Assembly (NCBI RefSeq): GCF_022829515.1
Contig: NZ_JAKSYL010000084.1
Span: forward strand, 34,726-98,725
DNA: 64,000 nt
Reading direction: 5' to 3'
DNA from: Methylobacterium sp. J-048
GTDB taxonomy: Bacteria; Pseudomonadota; Alphaproteobacteria; Rhizobiales; Beijerinckiaceae
Below are positions 54,445 through 64,000 of the stretch, in pieces (position 1 is the stretch's first letter; every line of letters starts with the position of its first letter). The notes under the pieces are model-generated. The model did no database searches. It saw only the letters and a list, made by a program, of their open reading frames with translations, and was not told the DNA's origin. The position numbers were made by a program, and so were the translations under genes.

Positions 54445-54704
54445 GGGGCCCCGCCTGCTCGCGTCGGGCCCGGTCCAGCGGCTTCCCGCGTCGGACTCGG
54501 CAAAACGGCCTCAGAACAAGGCCTCGGCCCCATCCGCGGCAACCGGATCCTCCACCATGTCCCTGTCCGAACGCGCCCGCGGAGCCTCCCCTCCGCTTGC
54601 CCGTCACCGCATCGGATCCCGGAGGCTCTCCCCGGCGGCAAACCTTCATCGGATTCCGGATCGCGAGGGTTGCGTCCAATCCGGCTTCACGGCAGGTTCG
54701 GCAC

Positions 54705-54944
54705 ATGTCCTTCGAGACGATGCACACCCTGCGCAAGGTACCGGAAGCCAAGCCGCTCTTCCCTGAGCTGAGCGTGGTCGCGACCCTGCACGAGGTGGTG
54801 ACGGACGAGGGTCTCCCGGTGCCTGCCGGTTCGCGCGGGACCATCGTGGAGGTCTATGCCGGCGGCGAGGCCTACGAGGTTGAGTTCGCGAGCCCGGTTG
54901 TCGGCAACGCGACGATCTTGGCCGAAGCGCTTGCGGCTGCCTGA
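54705..54944 (+). CDS. DUF4926-like small protein
   Basis: A 79-residue protein with an SH3-like barrel look: LFPELSVVATLHEVVTDEGLPVPAGSRGTIVEVY and GEAYEVEFASPVVGNATILAEAL. This matches the DUF4926 family from memory. It lies five bases before a DUF6883-like gene, and these two families are often paired. The Met before SFETMHTL was used. No function is established. Confidence 0.75.
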   Translation: MSFETMHTLRKVPEAKPLFPELSVVATLHEVVTDEGLPVPAGSRGTIVEVYAGGEAYEVEFASPVVGNATILAEALAAA

Positions 54945-54949
54945 CCCGG

Positions 54950-55288
54950 ATGTCACGTCCCGGTGCACGGGTACCGGTGCCGCGCATCCCGGACGTCAAG
55001 ATCCGCGGCTATCTCCTCGACACGGGTCATGTCGAAGGTGGGCCGAAAGCTGAGTTTTTTCTCGCCCGCGGCTTTACCCGGGAGGACCCCCGGCCATTCA
55101 TTGCCGCGCTCCTCGATCACGGACGCAGCGATTATTTTTCCCGTGTCGCAGCGAATAAGTTTGTGACCAAGCACATATACGAAGGTAAGATGGAGATGCC
55201 CGACGGATCGAGTCATCAAGTCAGATCCGTCTGGAGGCTGATCGACGACGGTGCCTTCATGGCTCTCGTGACCGCATATCCGATCTGA
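54950..55288 (+). CDS. DUF6883-like small protein
   Basis: A 112-residue protein matching the DUF6883 pattern: RIPDVKIRGYLLDTGHVEGGPKAEFFLARGFT, KHIYEGKMEMPDG and VRSVWRLIDDGAFMALVTAYPI. The fold may be related to BECR/barnase-type toxins, judging by length and the final VTAYP motif, but catalytic residues are not certain. It is coupled to the DUF4926-like gene upstream. The pair may be a toxin-antitoxin-like or accessory module. Confidence 0.75.
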   Translation: MSRPGARVPVPRIPDVKIRGYLLDTGHVEGGPKAEFFLARGFTREDPRPFIAALLDHGRSDYFSRVAANKFVTKHIYEGKMEMPDGSSHQVRSVWRLIDDGAFMALVTAYPI

Positions 55289-55545
55289 TACCGGACCTCA
55301 CATCCGTCCAGGGCGAACCGCTCGAAAGCAGGCCGGCGCGACATGTGAGCCGTTGCGCCTGAAGCCGCCGCCCGCCCGCGCCCGCTGCGATGAAAGCGAC
55401 ATCGCCTATCGAAGCCGCATCGAGTCCTCAGGACGACACCGGCAGCGATTTTTGCGGCACCGCGGGAGCTTCGCAGTTGTCGGCACGTTCACTGGACGCT
55501 CCCCGCAGCGGCACGTGGCCGTGCGGGTCGCGTCCCGGAGTGTCC

Positions 55546-57813
<2,268 letters not shown>

Positions 57814-57820
57814 ATCCGAC

Positions 57821-57845
57821 GGGCGGGACGGTTTTCGTCCCGCCC
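57821..57845 (+). terminator. hairpin after glgX
   Basis: GGGCGGGAC and GTCCCGCCC pair perfectly around GGTTTTC, seven bases after the glgX stop. There is no T tract after the stem, so it may act as a weak terminator or a 3'-end stabiliser. Confidence 0.6.
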
Positions 57846-57950
57846 GGGCACCATTGCCTTGCGCCCGGCGGCGCACCCGGCTAACAGCACCCCACCGCGC
57901 GGCCCTGGTCGCGCCCGGCGCTCTTGCGCCCGGGCGCCCTGTCCGCGGCC

Positions 57951-58040
57951 GGAGGGGTGGCCGAGTGGTTGAAGGCGCACGCCTGGAAAGTGTGTATACG
58001 GGAAACCGTATCGCGGGTTCGAATCCCGCTCCCTCCGCCA
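57951..58040 (+). tRNA. tRNA-Ser(GGA)
   Basis: A complete 90-base class II tRNA gene with an encoded CCA end. The acceptor stem is GGAGGGG/TCCCTCC, the D-loop region is TGGCCGAGTGGTTGAAGGC, and the anticodon loop CTGGAAA gives anticodon GGA. A long variable arm follows (TATACGGGAAACCGTAT) and the T arm is GCGGGTTCGAATCCCGC. Its 3' end is the likely integration site of the element that follows. Confidence 0.96.
58010..58040 (+). other. probable attL in the tRNA-Ser 3' end
   Basis: Integrases of the P4/DUF4102 type recombine at tRNA 3' ends, and one starts 142 bases downstream. The attachment core should be the T-arm to CCA segment. The matching attR lies beyond the window, so the exact core length cannot be given. 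Confidence 0.5.
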
Positions 58041-58182
58041 GATACCTGTTCGCCACCGTTCGCAGCAGCACTCTAAACCACTCAAATCGCTAGGTAATCC
58101 TAAGCTTGCCGTTCGCGGCAGGCCGCTGGCGTTCGCCCAAATTCGCGTTTACGATGTGGATAGCGTCGTGGGTGCGAATAGC

Positions 58183-59364
58183 ATGCAGGGTAAGCTGACC
58201 GCGCTAGGTGTGACCCGTCTGAAGACCCCGGGCATGTACGGGGACGGCGGCGGCCTCTGGCTGCAGGTGTCCGGTAGGGGCGGGAAGAGCTGGGTCTTCC
58301 GCTACACCTTGAAGGGAAAGTCCCGGGAGATGGGGCTCGGCCCGGTGAGCACCTTCTCGCTGGCCGAGGCGCGAGACAAAGCGCTGACCTGCCGAAAGCT
58401 CTGCTACGAGGGCATCGACCCGATCGAGACGCGGCGCGAGCAGCGACAGGACGCCGCTGTAGAGGCAGCGAAGGCGATCACCTTCCGCACCTGCGCCGCC
58501 GGCTACATCGACGCTCACAAGGCCGGTTGGCGCAACGACAAGCACGCGGCGCAGTGGACCGCGACCCTGGAGACCTACGTCTACCCGGTGTTTGGCGACC
58601 TGCCGGTGCAGGCGGTCGATACCGGCCTGGTGATGCAGGCGCTGGGTCCGATCTGGGCGACAAAGCCCGAGACGGCGACCCGGGTGAGGGGACGGATCGA
58701 ATCGATCCTGGATTGGGCGACGACCAACAGCTACCGGCGCGGCGAGAACCCAGCGCGCTGGAAAGGCCACCTCGCCAACCTGCTGCCGAAGCGGTCCAAG
58801 GTCCGGAAAGTCGAGCACCATGCCGCCCTGCCGTTCAAGCAGGTGCCAGTGTTCATGGCACTGGTCGCCGCTCAGCCTGGCACGGCGGCAAAGCTGATGG
58901 CCTTCACGATCCTGACGGCGGCCCGGACGGGCGAGGCGCTGGGCGCCCGGTGGTCCGAGATCGACATAGAGTCCGGCATCTGGACCGTGCCAGGCGAGCG
59001 GATGAAGGCCGGAGCCGAGCACAGGGTGCCGTTGTCGGCGGCGGCCCTGGCCATCCTCGGGGAGATGCAGGGTCTCGACGACACGTTCGTGTTCCCCGGT
59101 GGCCGGCGCGGCAAGCCGCTGTCCAACATGGCCATGCTGGTGTTGCTCCGGCGGATGGAGCGCACCGACCTGACGGTTCACGGCTTCCGCAGCTCGTTCC
59201 GAGACTGGGCCAGCGAGACCACGCACTTCCCGTCCGAGGTGGTTGAGATGGCGCTTGCGCACGCCATCGAGAGCAAGGTCGAAGCGGCGTATCGGCGTGG
59301 CGATCTGTTCGAGAAGCGGCGCGAGTTAATGGCCGCTTGGGCGGCAATGTGTTCTAGCCAATAG
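58183..59364 (+). CDS. P4-type tyrosine recombinase / integrase
   Basis: A 393-residue integrase. The N-terminal DUF4102-type arm-binding domain (LTALGVTRLKTPGMYGDGGGLWLQVSGRGGKSWVFRYTLKGK) is followed by a core-binding domain and the catalytic domain: Arg in TAARTGEALGARWSEI, His-x-x-Arg in HGFRSSFRDWASE, and Tyr in EAAYRRGDLFEKRRELM. ATG 58183 gives the family N-terminus; a GTG nine codons earlier is also in frame. It integrates the element into the adjacent tRNA-Ser. Confidence 0.93.
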   Translation: MQGKLTALGVTRLKTPGMYGDGGGLWLQVSGRGGKSWVFRYTLKGKSREMGLGPVSTFSLAEARDKALTCRKLCYEGIDPIETRREQRQDAAVEAAKAITFRTCAAGYIDAHKAGWRNDKHAAQWTATLETYVYPVFGDLPVQAVDTGLVMQALGPIWATKPETATRVRGRIESILDWATTNSYRRGENPARWKGHLANLLPKRSKVRKVEHHAALPFKQVPVFMALVAAQPGTAAKLMAFTILTAARTGEALGARWSEIDIESGIWTVPGERMKAGAEHRVPLSAAALAILGEMQGLDDTFVFPGGRRGKPLSNMAMLVLLRRMERTDLTVHGFRSSFRDWASETTHFPSEVVEMALAHAIESKVEAAYRRGDLFEKRRELMAAWAAMCSSQ

Positions 59365-59372
59365 ACCTTCAC

Positions 59373-59981
59373 ATGCCTTCGGACGCAGAACTCAAGCTAA
59401 GACTAGAGGCCACATTCCGGCAGTTGGTGCCACGCGCGGACGCCCCATCCGAGCACATCGAAATGACTATAAACAGCACCGTTGGCTTGCTTTGGAGATT
59501 AAGGGGCGCATCTTCGTCGAAGACGCCAGCACTATATATTAATGCAGATTTTGTAGCCGCAGAAAAAGAACGAATAAAAATTGCTAAGCTATCAAAAGAT
59601 CTTGTGGCGGCACTGAGCAACATGCATGCTCCGACGTTTCAGTTATTTGCTGACAATGGCCTTATGAAAAATCATATCGAATCGACGATCAACGACCTTA
59701 ATTTGTTAAAAGATAATTCGAGCAAATTGAAAATAAAAAAATCGATCACTGGCGCCACAAAAGGAAGGCCCAGGAACAATAAAAATCATATGATCAGAGC
59801 AATATTAGGAAAAACATTCCATGACGTAACCGGAAGGACTCCAAATAGAGGCAGTCCATTTAAAGAAATCTGCTATGCGGTAGCTGATATTCTAGAGCTG
59901 GACGTCGAGCCCGGCGGTTTCGCTAGACAGGCCTATAATGACTACCGGAATAAGCACAGAACACCCACCAAAATGGAATAA
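59373..59981 (+). CDS. AT-rich hypothetical protein of the island
   Basis: A 202-residue protein with strikingly low GC and AAA/ATA-rich codon use, unlike the integrase just before it. It is helical and basic (SKLKIKKSITGATKGRPRNNKNHMIRAILGKTFHDVTG), with no signal peptide. It begins eight bases after the integrase stop. No family was recognised; such cargo ORFs beside integrases are often accessory or defence genes. Confidence 0.7.
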   Translation: MPSDAELKLRLEATFRQLVPRADAPSEHIEMTINSTVGLLWRLRGASSSKTPALYINADFVAAEKERIKIAKLSKDLVAALSNMHAPTFQLFADNGLMKNHIESTINDLNLLKDNSSKLKIKKSITGATKGRPRNNKNHMIRAILGKTFHDVTGRTPNRGSPFKEICYAVADILELDVEPGGFARQAYNDYRNKHRTPTKME

Positions 59982-60075
59982 ACGGCCACATCTTAGTTCT
60001 TTTTGTTCCAATCGCAGGACGCCATTGTTCCCTCGTGGCCGCTACAGCATTGGCGGCCTATAAAGGACAGCAGCC

Positions 60076-60303
60076 ATGAACTTTCACAAGGTTCAGGCGC
60101 CGCAGGGAGACCTGCGCGCGTCAACGGGGAAGCTTTTGCATCGTGTGCCCGATGCCTGCAACATGCTCGCGATTGGAAAGACGTTGCTCTATCGCTTGAT
60201 CGCGGACGGCAAGTTAACTGCCGTAAAGGTCGGCGACGGCACGCGTATCACCGACGAAAGCATTCGAGCATTTGCAGCGTCTCTGGTGCAGGAGGCCGCG
60301 TAG
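60076..60303 (+). CDS. excisionase/AlpA-like HTH protein
   Basis: A 75-residue MerR-like winged HTH protein of the excisionase type: LLHRVPDACNMLAIGKTLLYRLIADGKLTAVKVGDGTRITDESIRAFAASL. Such proteins bend attachment-site DNA to direct excision, or activate the integrase. It lies upstream of the replication genes of the island. Confidence 0.88.
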   Translation: MNFHKVQAPQGDLRASTGKLLHRVPDACNMLAIGKTLLYRLIADGKLTAVKVGDGTRITDESIRAFAASLVQEAA

Positions 60304-60307
60304 CCGC

Positions 60308-60517
60308 ATGGTCTATCAAAATGAAGGCCGCGCGGCGGTGGCACGCCGGCGGCCCTCGGGATGTCTTTCTCGGCAGAATGACAATCATGAGGTAGCACTT
60401 AGCCCACTCGAAATCCAGACCGCTCGCCTCCGCGCCCGGTACGATTTCAGCCCCGCCCTTGCTGCGGTGGTCGCAGCCCATGCCTACGGCGTGGCGGATC
60501 GATGGGGGCGCCAGTGA
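60308..60517 (+). CDS. small island protein of unknown function
   Basis: A 69-residue basic protein (VYQNEGRAAVARRRPSGCLS..LSPLEIQTARLRARYDFSPALAAVVAAHAYG). It begins four bases after the excisionase-like stop, and its stop overlaps the region where the PC4-like gene starts. Genes of this size with an RARYDFSPALA-type core sit between xis and primase in related elements. No function known. Confidence 0.6.
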   Translation: MVYQNEGRAAVARRRPSGCLSRQNDNHEVALSPLEIQTARLRARYDFSPALAAVVAAHAYGVADRWGRQ

Positions 60518-60747
60518 CCGCCTCCACCCTCATCGCGACTGTGGTGAAGAACAACGTGGAGGAGGTCAGGATCAGCCTGGCCACCTTCAATGGGTTCGAC
60601 CTCGTCGACATCCGGACCTTCGCCCGGCTGATCGGTACCGACGGCGAGCCGATGCCAACCAAGCGCGGCGTGTGCCTCAGCCGCAATCGTCTCCCCGAAC
60701 TCATCCAAGCTCTCATTCAGGCACAGGAGGGCGGCGCATCATGCTGA
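60502..60747 (+). CDS. PC4-like (transcriptional coactivator p15) domain protein
   Basis: An 81-residue protein whose core VEEVRISLATFNGFDLVDIRTFARLIG..PTKRGVCLSRNRLPELIQAL matches the PC4/p15 fold, which binds single-stranded DNA. A GTG at 60514, overlapping the previous stop (GTGA), is an equally plausible start. Its place directly before the primase-helicase suggests a replication role. It overlaps that gene by seven bases. Confidence 0.78.
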   Translation: MGAPVTASTLIATVVKNNVEEVRISLATFNGFDLVDIRTFARLIGTDGEPMPTKRGVCLSRNRLPELIQALIQAQEGGASC

Positions 60748-63449
60748 GCCTCGACAGTATCGCTCGCGCCCTCGGTGGCGAGGTTCGCGGGAATAAGGTT
60801 CGGGCGCCGGGACCGGGTCACTCGTCCGCCGATCGGTCTCTCACGGTTTGGCTCACCGACGATGGCTCCGACATCACGGTCGACAGCTTTGCCGATGACG
60901 GCAAACTCCTGTGCAAGGACTACGCGCGCTCAAAGATCGGCTTGCCGCCTTGGGAGCCGAAAAGCGCCAACGACGACTCCAGCATCAACCGCATGTCGGC
61001 GCGTGCGCACAAGCAGGATCCTGGCGGCACCGCGAAGTCCGCCCCGGCGAGCGAGTCTGCCTCGGAATCTATCGTCCTGCCGATCCCAGCCGGAAAGCTC
61101 CCGGGCCACTTCCGCTCACCGAAGCTCGGCGAGGCGGTGGCTGTCTATACCTACCGTGACGCCGAGGGCTGCGATCTCGGCTACATCGCACGCTTCGAGA
61201 CCGCCGACGGCAAGCTGTTCCTGCCTACGACCCTGTGGCAGACGCCGAACGGGCTCTCTTGGCTCAACAAGTCCTGGCCGAAACCGCGACCGCTCTATGG
61301 CCTCGACCACCTCGCTGCACAGCCAAGGGCCTCCGTCATCGTCGCCGAGGGCGAGAAGGCTGCGGACGCTGCGCAGAAGGTGTTCCCGAACAGCGTCGCA
61401 GTGACCAGTCCTGGGGGAGCCAAGGCGGCGAAGTCCGCGGACTGGACGCCGCTCGCCGGCCGGCAGGTGATGATCTGGCCGGACAACGATGCGCCCGGCT
61501 TCGGCTATGCTCTCGATGTCGAGCGAGAACTGGCGGCGGTTGGCGCGGGCATCGTCACGACGGTAGATGCCATGCGGGTTGCTGCCTCGTTACCCTCGGG
61601 CGAGGCCCGGACACCGCCCGAAGGTTGGGACGCCGCCGCCGGCCTCGATGATGACGGCTGGCAGCCCGACGCTCTCCGCGCATTAGTCCTGCAGCATGTC
61701 GAGCGGGCCGAACCCACACCAAGTTACGTCTCCTTCGATCGATTCCGCATGAATAGCGATGGCCTGACGGCGGAGGTAACCAAGGGCCGAGGCGAGAGCG
61801 CGAGCGTCGAGAATTTGTGGATCTCGGCTCCGTTCGAGGTGATCGGCCGCGCCCGTGATCCCTACGGGCTCGGCTGGGCTCGTTGGCTTCGCTGGCGTGA
61901 TCCGGACGGCAGGCGTCACGAGCATGCTGTGGCCGACGCGGCCCTTCACGGCGACATGGGCGCTCTCGCAGCCGACCTCGCCGCCCGCGGCCTGGTGGTC
62001 TCCCGTGCCGGCCGAGGGCCGCTTCTCGATTATCTCAACCAGGTTTCGGTGGAGGCACGCGTCACCACTGTGAACCGTACCGGTTGGCACATCATCGGCG
62101 AGCAGAGAGTGTTCGTGCTGCCCGATGCGGTGATCGGCCAGCCCGAGACTGAGACGGTGATCCTGACAGGCGCAACAGCCGCACCTTATTCGCGGAAGGG
62201 GACGCTTCAGGAATGGCGCGACAGCATCGGCCGGTTGACGGCCGGGCATAGCCGCCTCGTCCTCGCAGTATCGACCGCCTTCGCTGGTTCACTCGTCGAT
62301 CTCGTCGGAGGCGAGGGTGGCGGGGTGAACCTCTACGGCCAGTCCAGTCGCGGGAAGACGACGGCGCTGAAGTCGGCGGCGAGCGTTTGGGGTCGTGGCG
62401 CCTCGGATCCGGGATTCGTCCGGTCCTGGCGGGCGACTGCCAACGCGCAGGAAGCGACCGCCGCTATAGTGACCGACACCCTGCTATGCCTCGACGAGAT
62501 CGGCGTAGCCGAGGGGCGGGATGCGGCAGCGGCCGTCTACCAGTTGGCCTCCGGCGTTGGGAAAGGTCGCTCCGCCCGGGACGGTTCGATCCGGGCGCCA
62601 ATGACGTGGCGGGTGCTGACGCTCTCGACCGGCGAGTTGCCGATGGCGGCCAAGATCGCCGAGGACAAGCAGCGCAAGGCCTACGCGGGTCAGGCGGTGC
62701 GCCTGCTCGATGTGCCCGCGGATGCCGGCCGCGGCTTCGGTCTGTTCGACAACGCCGGTCCTGACGGGGATCCCGCCCGCCTCGCCGAAGCACTGCAGAA
62801 GGCTGCGCTGTCCGCCTACGGCGAGGCCGGACCCGCGTTCGTCCGCGCCATGATGGACATGGGCCAGGAGGAAGCCCGGGCCCTGGTCGTCGATCTCGTG
62901 GAAAACTTCGTCGCGGAGCACGCACCGGCTGACTCGGACGGGCAGATCCGGCGTGCCGCCGCGCGGCTCGGTATGATCGCCGCCGCGGGTGAGCTGGCCC
63001 GGACCTTCAACATCGTGCCGTGGCAGGAAGGTGAGGCCGAGGCCGCTGCTGCGCGGGCCCTATCGGACTGGATCGGGTCGCGCGGCGGCACCGAGCCTGC
63101 CGAGGTCCGGGAGGCCATCGCTCAGGTCCGCCGGTTCTTCGAGGCGCACGGCGAGAGCCGTTTCGAGTCGGTGGACGACACCGACGCTCGTCCGGTGCCG
63201 AACCGCGCGGGCTGGCGCCGTGGCCACGGCGATGGCCGTGTTTGGCTCGTCTTGCCTGAGATGTGGAAGTCAGAAGTTTGCACGGGCCTCGACCCAGTAG
63301 CCACCGCTAAGATCCTGGCCGAGCGCGGGATGATGAAGCGTGATCCGAACGGCCGGTTGCAGCGGTCCGAACGTACCCCAGGCGGGGCGACTCTACGGGT
63401 CTACGTGATGACCTCAATGGTGTTCGACGGAGGCTCCGATGCGCCCTGA
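60741..63449 (+). CDS. DUF927 primase-helicase with Toprim-like N-terminus
   Basis: A 902-residue replication protein. The N-terminus has a CHC2-like APGPGHSSADRSLTV segment without obvious zinc cysteines. A Toprim-like region follows with VIVAEGEKAADAA and MIWPDNDAPG. The DUF927 helicase domain carries Walker A LYGQSSRGKTTAL and the Walker B-like LLCLDEIG. AGGAGG precedes the ATG. It probably primes and unwinds DNA at the element's origin. GC is close to the host's. Confidence 0.9.
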   Translation: MLSLDSIARALGGEVRGNKVRAPGPGHSSADRSLTVWLTDDGSDITVDSFADDGKLLCKDYARSKIGLPPWEPKSANDDSSINRMSARAHKQDPGGTAKSAPASESASESIVLPIPAGKLPGHFRSPKLGEAVAVYTYRDAEGCDLGYIARFETADGKLFLPTTLWQTPNGLSWLNKSWPKPRPLYGLDHLAAQPRASVIVAEGEKAADAAQKVFPNSVAVTSPGGAKAAKSADWTPLAGRQVMIWPDNDAPGFGYALDVERELAAVGAGIVTTVDAMRVAASLPSGEARTPPEGWDAAAGLDDDGWQPDALRALVLQHVERAEPTPSYVSFDRFRMNSDGLTAEVTKGRGESASVENLWISAPFEVIGRARDPYGLGWARWLRWRDPDGRRHEHAVADAALHGDMGALAADLAARGLVVSRAGRGPLLDYLNQVSVEARVTTVNRTGWHIIGEQRVFVLPDAVIGQPETETVILTGATAAPYSRKGTLQEWRDSIGRLTAGHSRLVLAVSTAFAGSLVDLVGGEGGGVNLYGQSSRGKTTALKSAASVWGRGASDPGFVRSWRATANAQEATAAIVTDTLLCLDEIGVAEGRDAAAAVYQLASGVGKGRSARDGSIRAPMTWRVLTLSTGELPMAAKIAEDKQRKAYAGQAVRLLDVPADAGRGFGLFDNAGPDGDPARLAEALQKAALSAYGEAGPAFVRAMMDMGQEEARALVVDLVENFVAEHAPADSDGQIRRAAARLGMIAAAGELARTFNIVPWQEGEAEAAAARALSDWIGSRGGTEPAEVREAIAQVRRFFEAHGESRFESVDDTDARPVPNRAGWRRGHGDGRVWLVLPEMWKSEVCTGLDPVATAKILAERGMMKRDPNGRLQRSERTPGGATLRVYVMTSMVFDGGSDAP

Positions 63450-63858
63450 TCTTCGCTTTCGCCTCCGCGAAATCACCAAGTCCCTCTCTACCGCCGAAAA
63501 ACGCGTGACACGTGTGACACGTGTGACAGACCCCACTGGCCACACGCTGTCACACGTTGCCGTCACACGTTCTGCGCCTGAAAAACATCAACAAAATCAA
63601 TCTGTCACACGCGTCACACGTGTCACACGTGCTGAAACGGCAGGTCGAGATTTTCGTCACACGTCACCGGGTGTGACGGAGGTGGTGACAGACCGTGTGA
63701 CAGCCTCAGGCAATGATCAGGCGGATTGGTTCGCGCACTTCGAAGAGGGTGCTGCGATCCGGGAATACGAGGGCGGTTTCGACCGCGCCGAGGCCGAGCG
63801 ACTGGCGTTGGCCGAGACGATTGCCGTGCTCGGGCCGCAGCCTGGCACTGTTCACTGA
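63439..63858 (+). CDS. island protein with VTRVTR repeats
   Basis: A 139-residue protein overlapping the primase stop by 11 bases. Its N-terminal half is the translation of a DNA repeat cluster (RVTRVTRVTD, SVTRVTRVTR). The C-terminal half (DQADWFAHFEEGAAIREYEGGFDRAEAERLALAET) looks like a normal short helical domain seen in related elements. The coding value of the repeat part is doubtful, and the DNA itself may be the functional object. Confidence 0.6.
   Translation: MRPDLRFRLREITKSLSTAEKRVTRVTRVTDPTGHTLSHVAVTRSAPEKHQQNQSVTRVTRVTRAETAGRDFRHTSPGVTEVVTDRVTASGNDQADWFAHFEEGAAIREYEGGFDRAEAERLALAETIAVLGPQPGTVH
63505..63702. repeat. iteron-like GTGACA/TGTCAC repeat cluster
   Basis: About a dozen copies of GTGACA or its complement occur in 198 bases, often as CGTGTGACA in direct runs, in both orientations (for example 63505, 63514, 63523, then 63548, 63603, 63621, then 63685, 63697). 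An AT-rich stretch (AAAAACATCAACAAAATCAA) lies in the middle. This is the layout of an iteron-type replication origin beside its primase. Confidence 0.7.
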
Positions 63859-63942
63859 GATTACGGTGACGGTGCTTGTCACCGTCGTTCTGGCCGCCGA
63901 GCCGTGCGGATTTCCGGCATCACTCTGAACAAGGAATCGGAC

Positions 63943-64000
63943 ATGACCAACGTCACCAAGCTGCCGACTGCCATGGACCGGGCTGAGGCTTTGAAGGCCA
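63943..64000 (+). CDS. partial gene of the island, cut by the window end
   Basis: An ATG at 63943 with AAGGAATCGG upstream opens a frame (TNVTKLPTAMDRAEALKA) that runs to the window edge. Too short to identify. Confidence 0.5.
   Translation, partial: MTNVTKLPTAMDRAEALKA

Larger units (their letters stand above)
58041..64000. mobile_element. left end of a tRNA-Ser-integrated genomic island or phage satellite
   Basis: Integrase, AT-rich ORFan, excisionase-like protein, PC4-like protein, DUF927 primase-helicase and a repeat cluster follow the tRNA in one direction. This order is typical of P4-like satellites and integrative elements. The right end is not in the window. Confidence 0.8.

Noticed and set aside
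60459..60740. upstream extension of the primase-helicase frame
   Set aside because: It overlaps the PC4-like gene entirely and lacks family similarity; a strong AGGAGG precedes the ATG at 60741.
63481..63720. possible CRISPR array in the GTGACA repeats
   Set aside because: Units are 6-9 bases, occur in both orientations and lack regular spacers, so this is iteron-like and not CRISPR.

Overview
The window is about 70% G+C and reads as a chromosome segment from a Methylobacterium-like alphaproteobacterium (order Hyphomicrobiales). The inference rests on the very high GC, the gene set (MmcB, Kdo hydroxylase, BolA/monothiol glutaredoxin next to PurL, separate GlyQ and GlyS), a ROSE-type RNA thermometer under an RpoH-like promoter, a CtrA-like TTAA-N7-TTAA box, and abundant palindromic intergenic repeats. 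Species-level assignment was not possible without a search.

Layout. 1-14 kb: a 2Fe-2S ferredoxin, a ParD/RelE-like toxin-antitoxin pair, a CoxE-like VWA protein, a Kef-type antiporter, a two-gene membrane operon behind a possible CtrA site, a MoxR ATPase, a SixA phosphatase, a lipase-like hydrolase, a thermosensor-controlled small heat-shock protein, an OlsB-like acyltransferase with an in-frame amber codon, a Kdo hydroxylase and a small monooxygenase. 14-30 kb: a giant alpha-2-macroglobulin, MscS, RlmN, GrxD, a DUF29 protein, BolA, PurL, a membrane hydrolase, RecQ and VapBC.

30-38 kb is a coherent catabolic locus for four-carbon sugar acids (D-erythronate, L-threonate): DenD, OtnK, OtnI, LtnD and an MFS transporter on the minus strand, with a divergent LacI-type regulator and OtnC. 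A perfect TTGGCAGCGCTGCCAA palindrome lies between the two arms. 38-46 kb holds GlyS and GlyQ, separated by a small exported protein and a Fic AMP-transferase whose ribosome-binding site sits in a perfect 26-bp inverted repeat, followed by a GNAT protein, a small exported protein, MmcB, a BtuF-like binding protein and a DedA protein.

46.3-49.4 kb is a visibly low-GC insertion: three genes with ATGA overlaps coding for a HEPN-like protein, a KGGVGR-variant ParA/MinD-type ATPase and a second P-loop NTPase. It looks like a horizontally acquired conflict or defence operon and is the best candidate here for an undescribed system. 49.8-57.8 kb returns to core genes: PdxY, OsmC, PhzF-like, NUDIX, an orphan SsuA-like binding protein, a DUF4926/DUF6883-like pair and GlgX.

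From 57.95 kb a tRNA-Ser(GGA) is followed at once by a P4-type tyrosine integrase, an AT-rich ORFan, an excisionase-like HTH protein, a PC4-like protein, a large DUF927/Toprim primase-helicase and a cluster of GTGACA/TGTCAC repeats. This is the left end of an integrative element that runs past the end of the window. Four copies of a 110-130 bp palindromic repeat (CTCATCCTGAG...CTCAGGATGAG) and two opposite-facing copies of a second repeat are scattered between genes.
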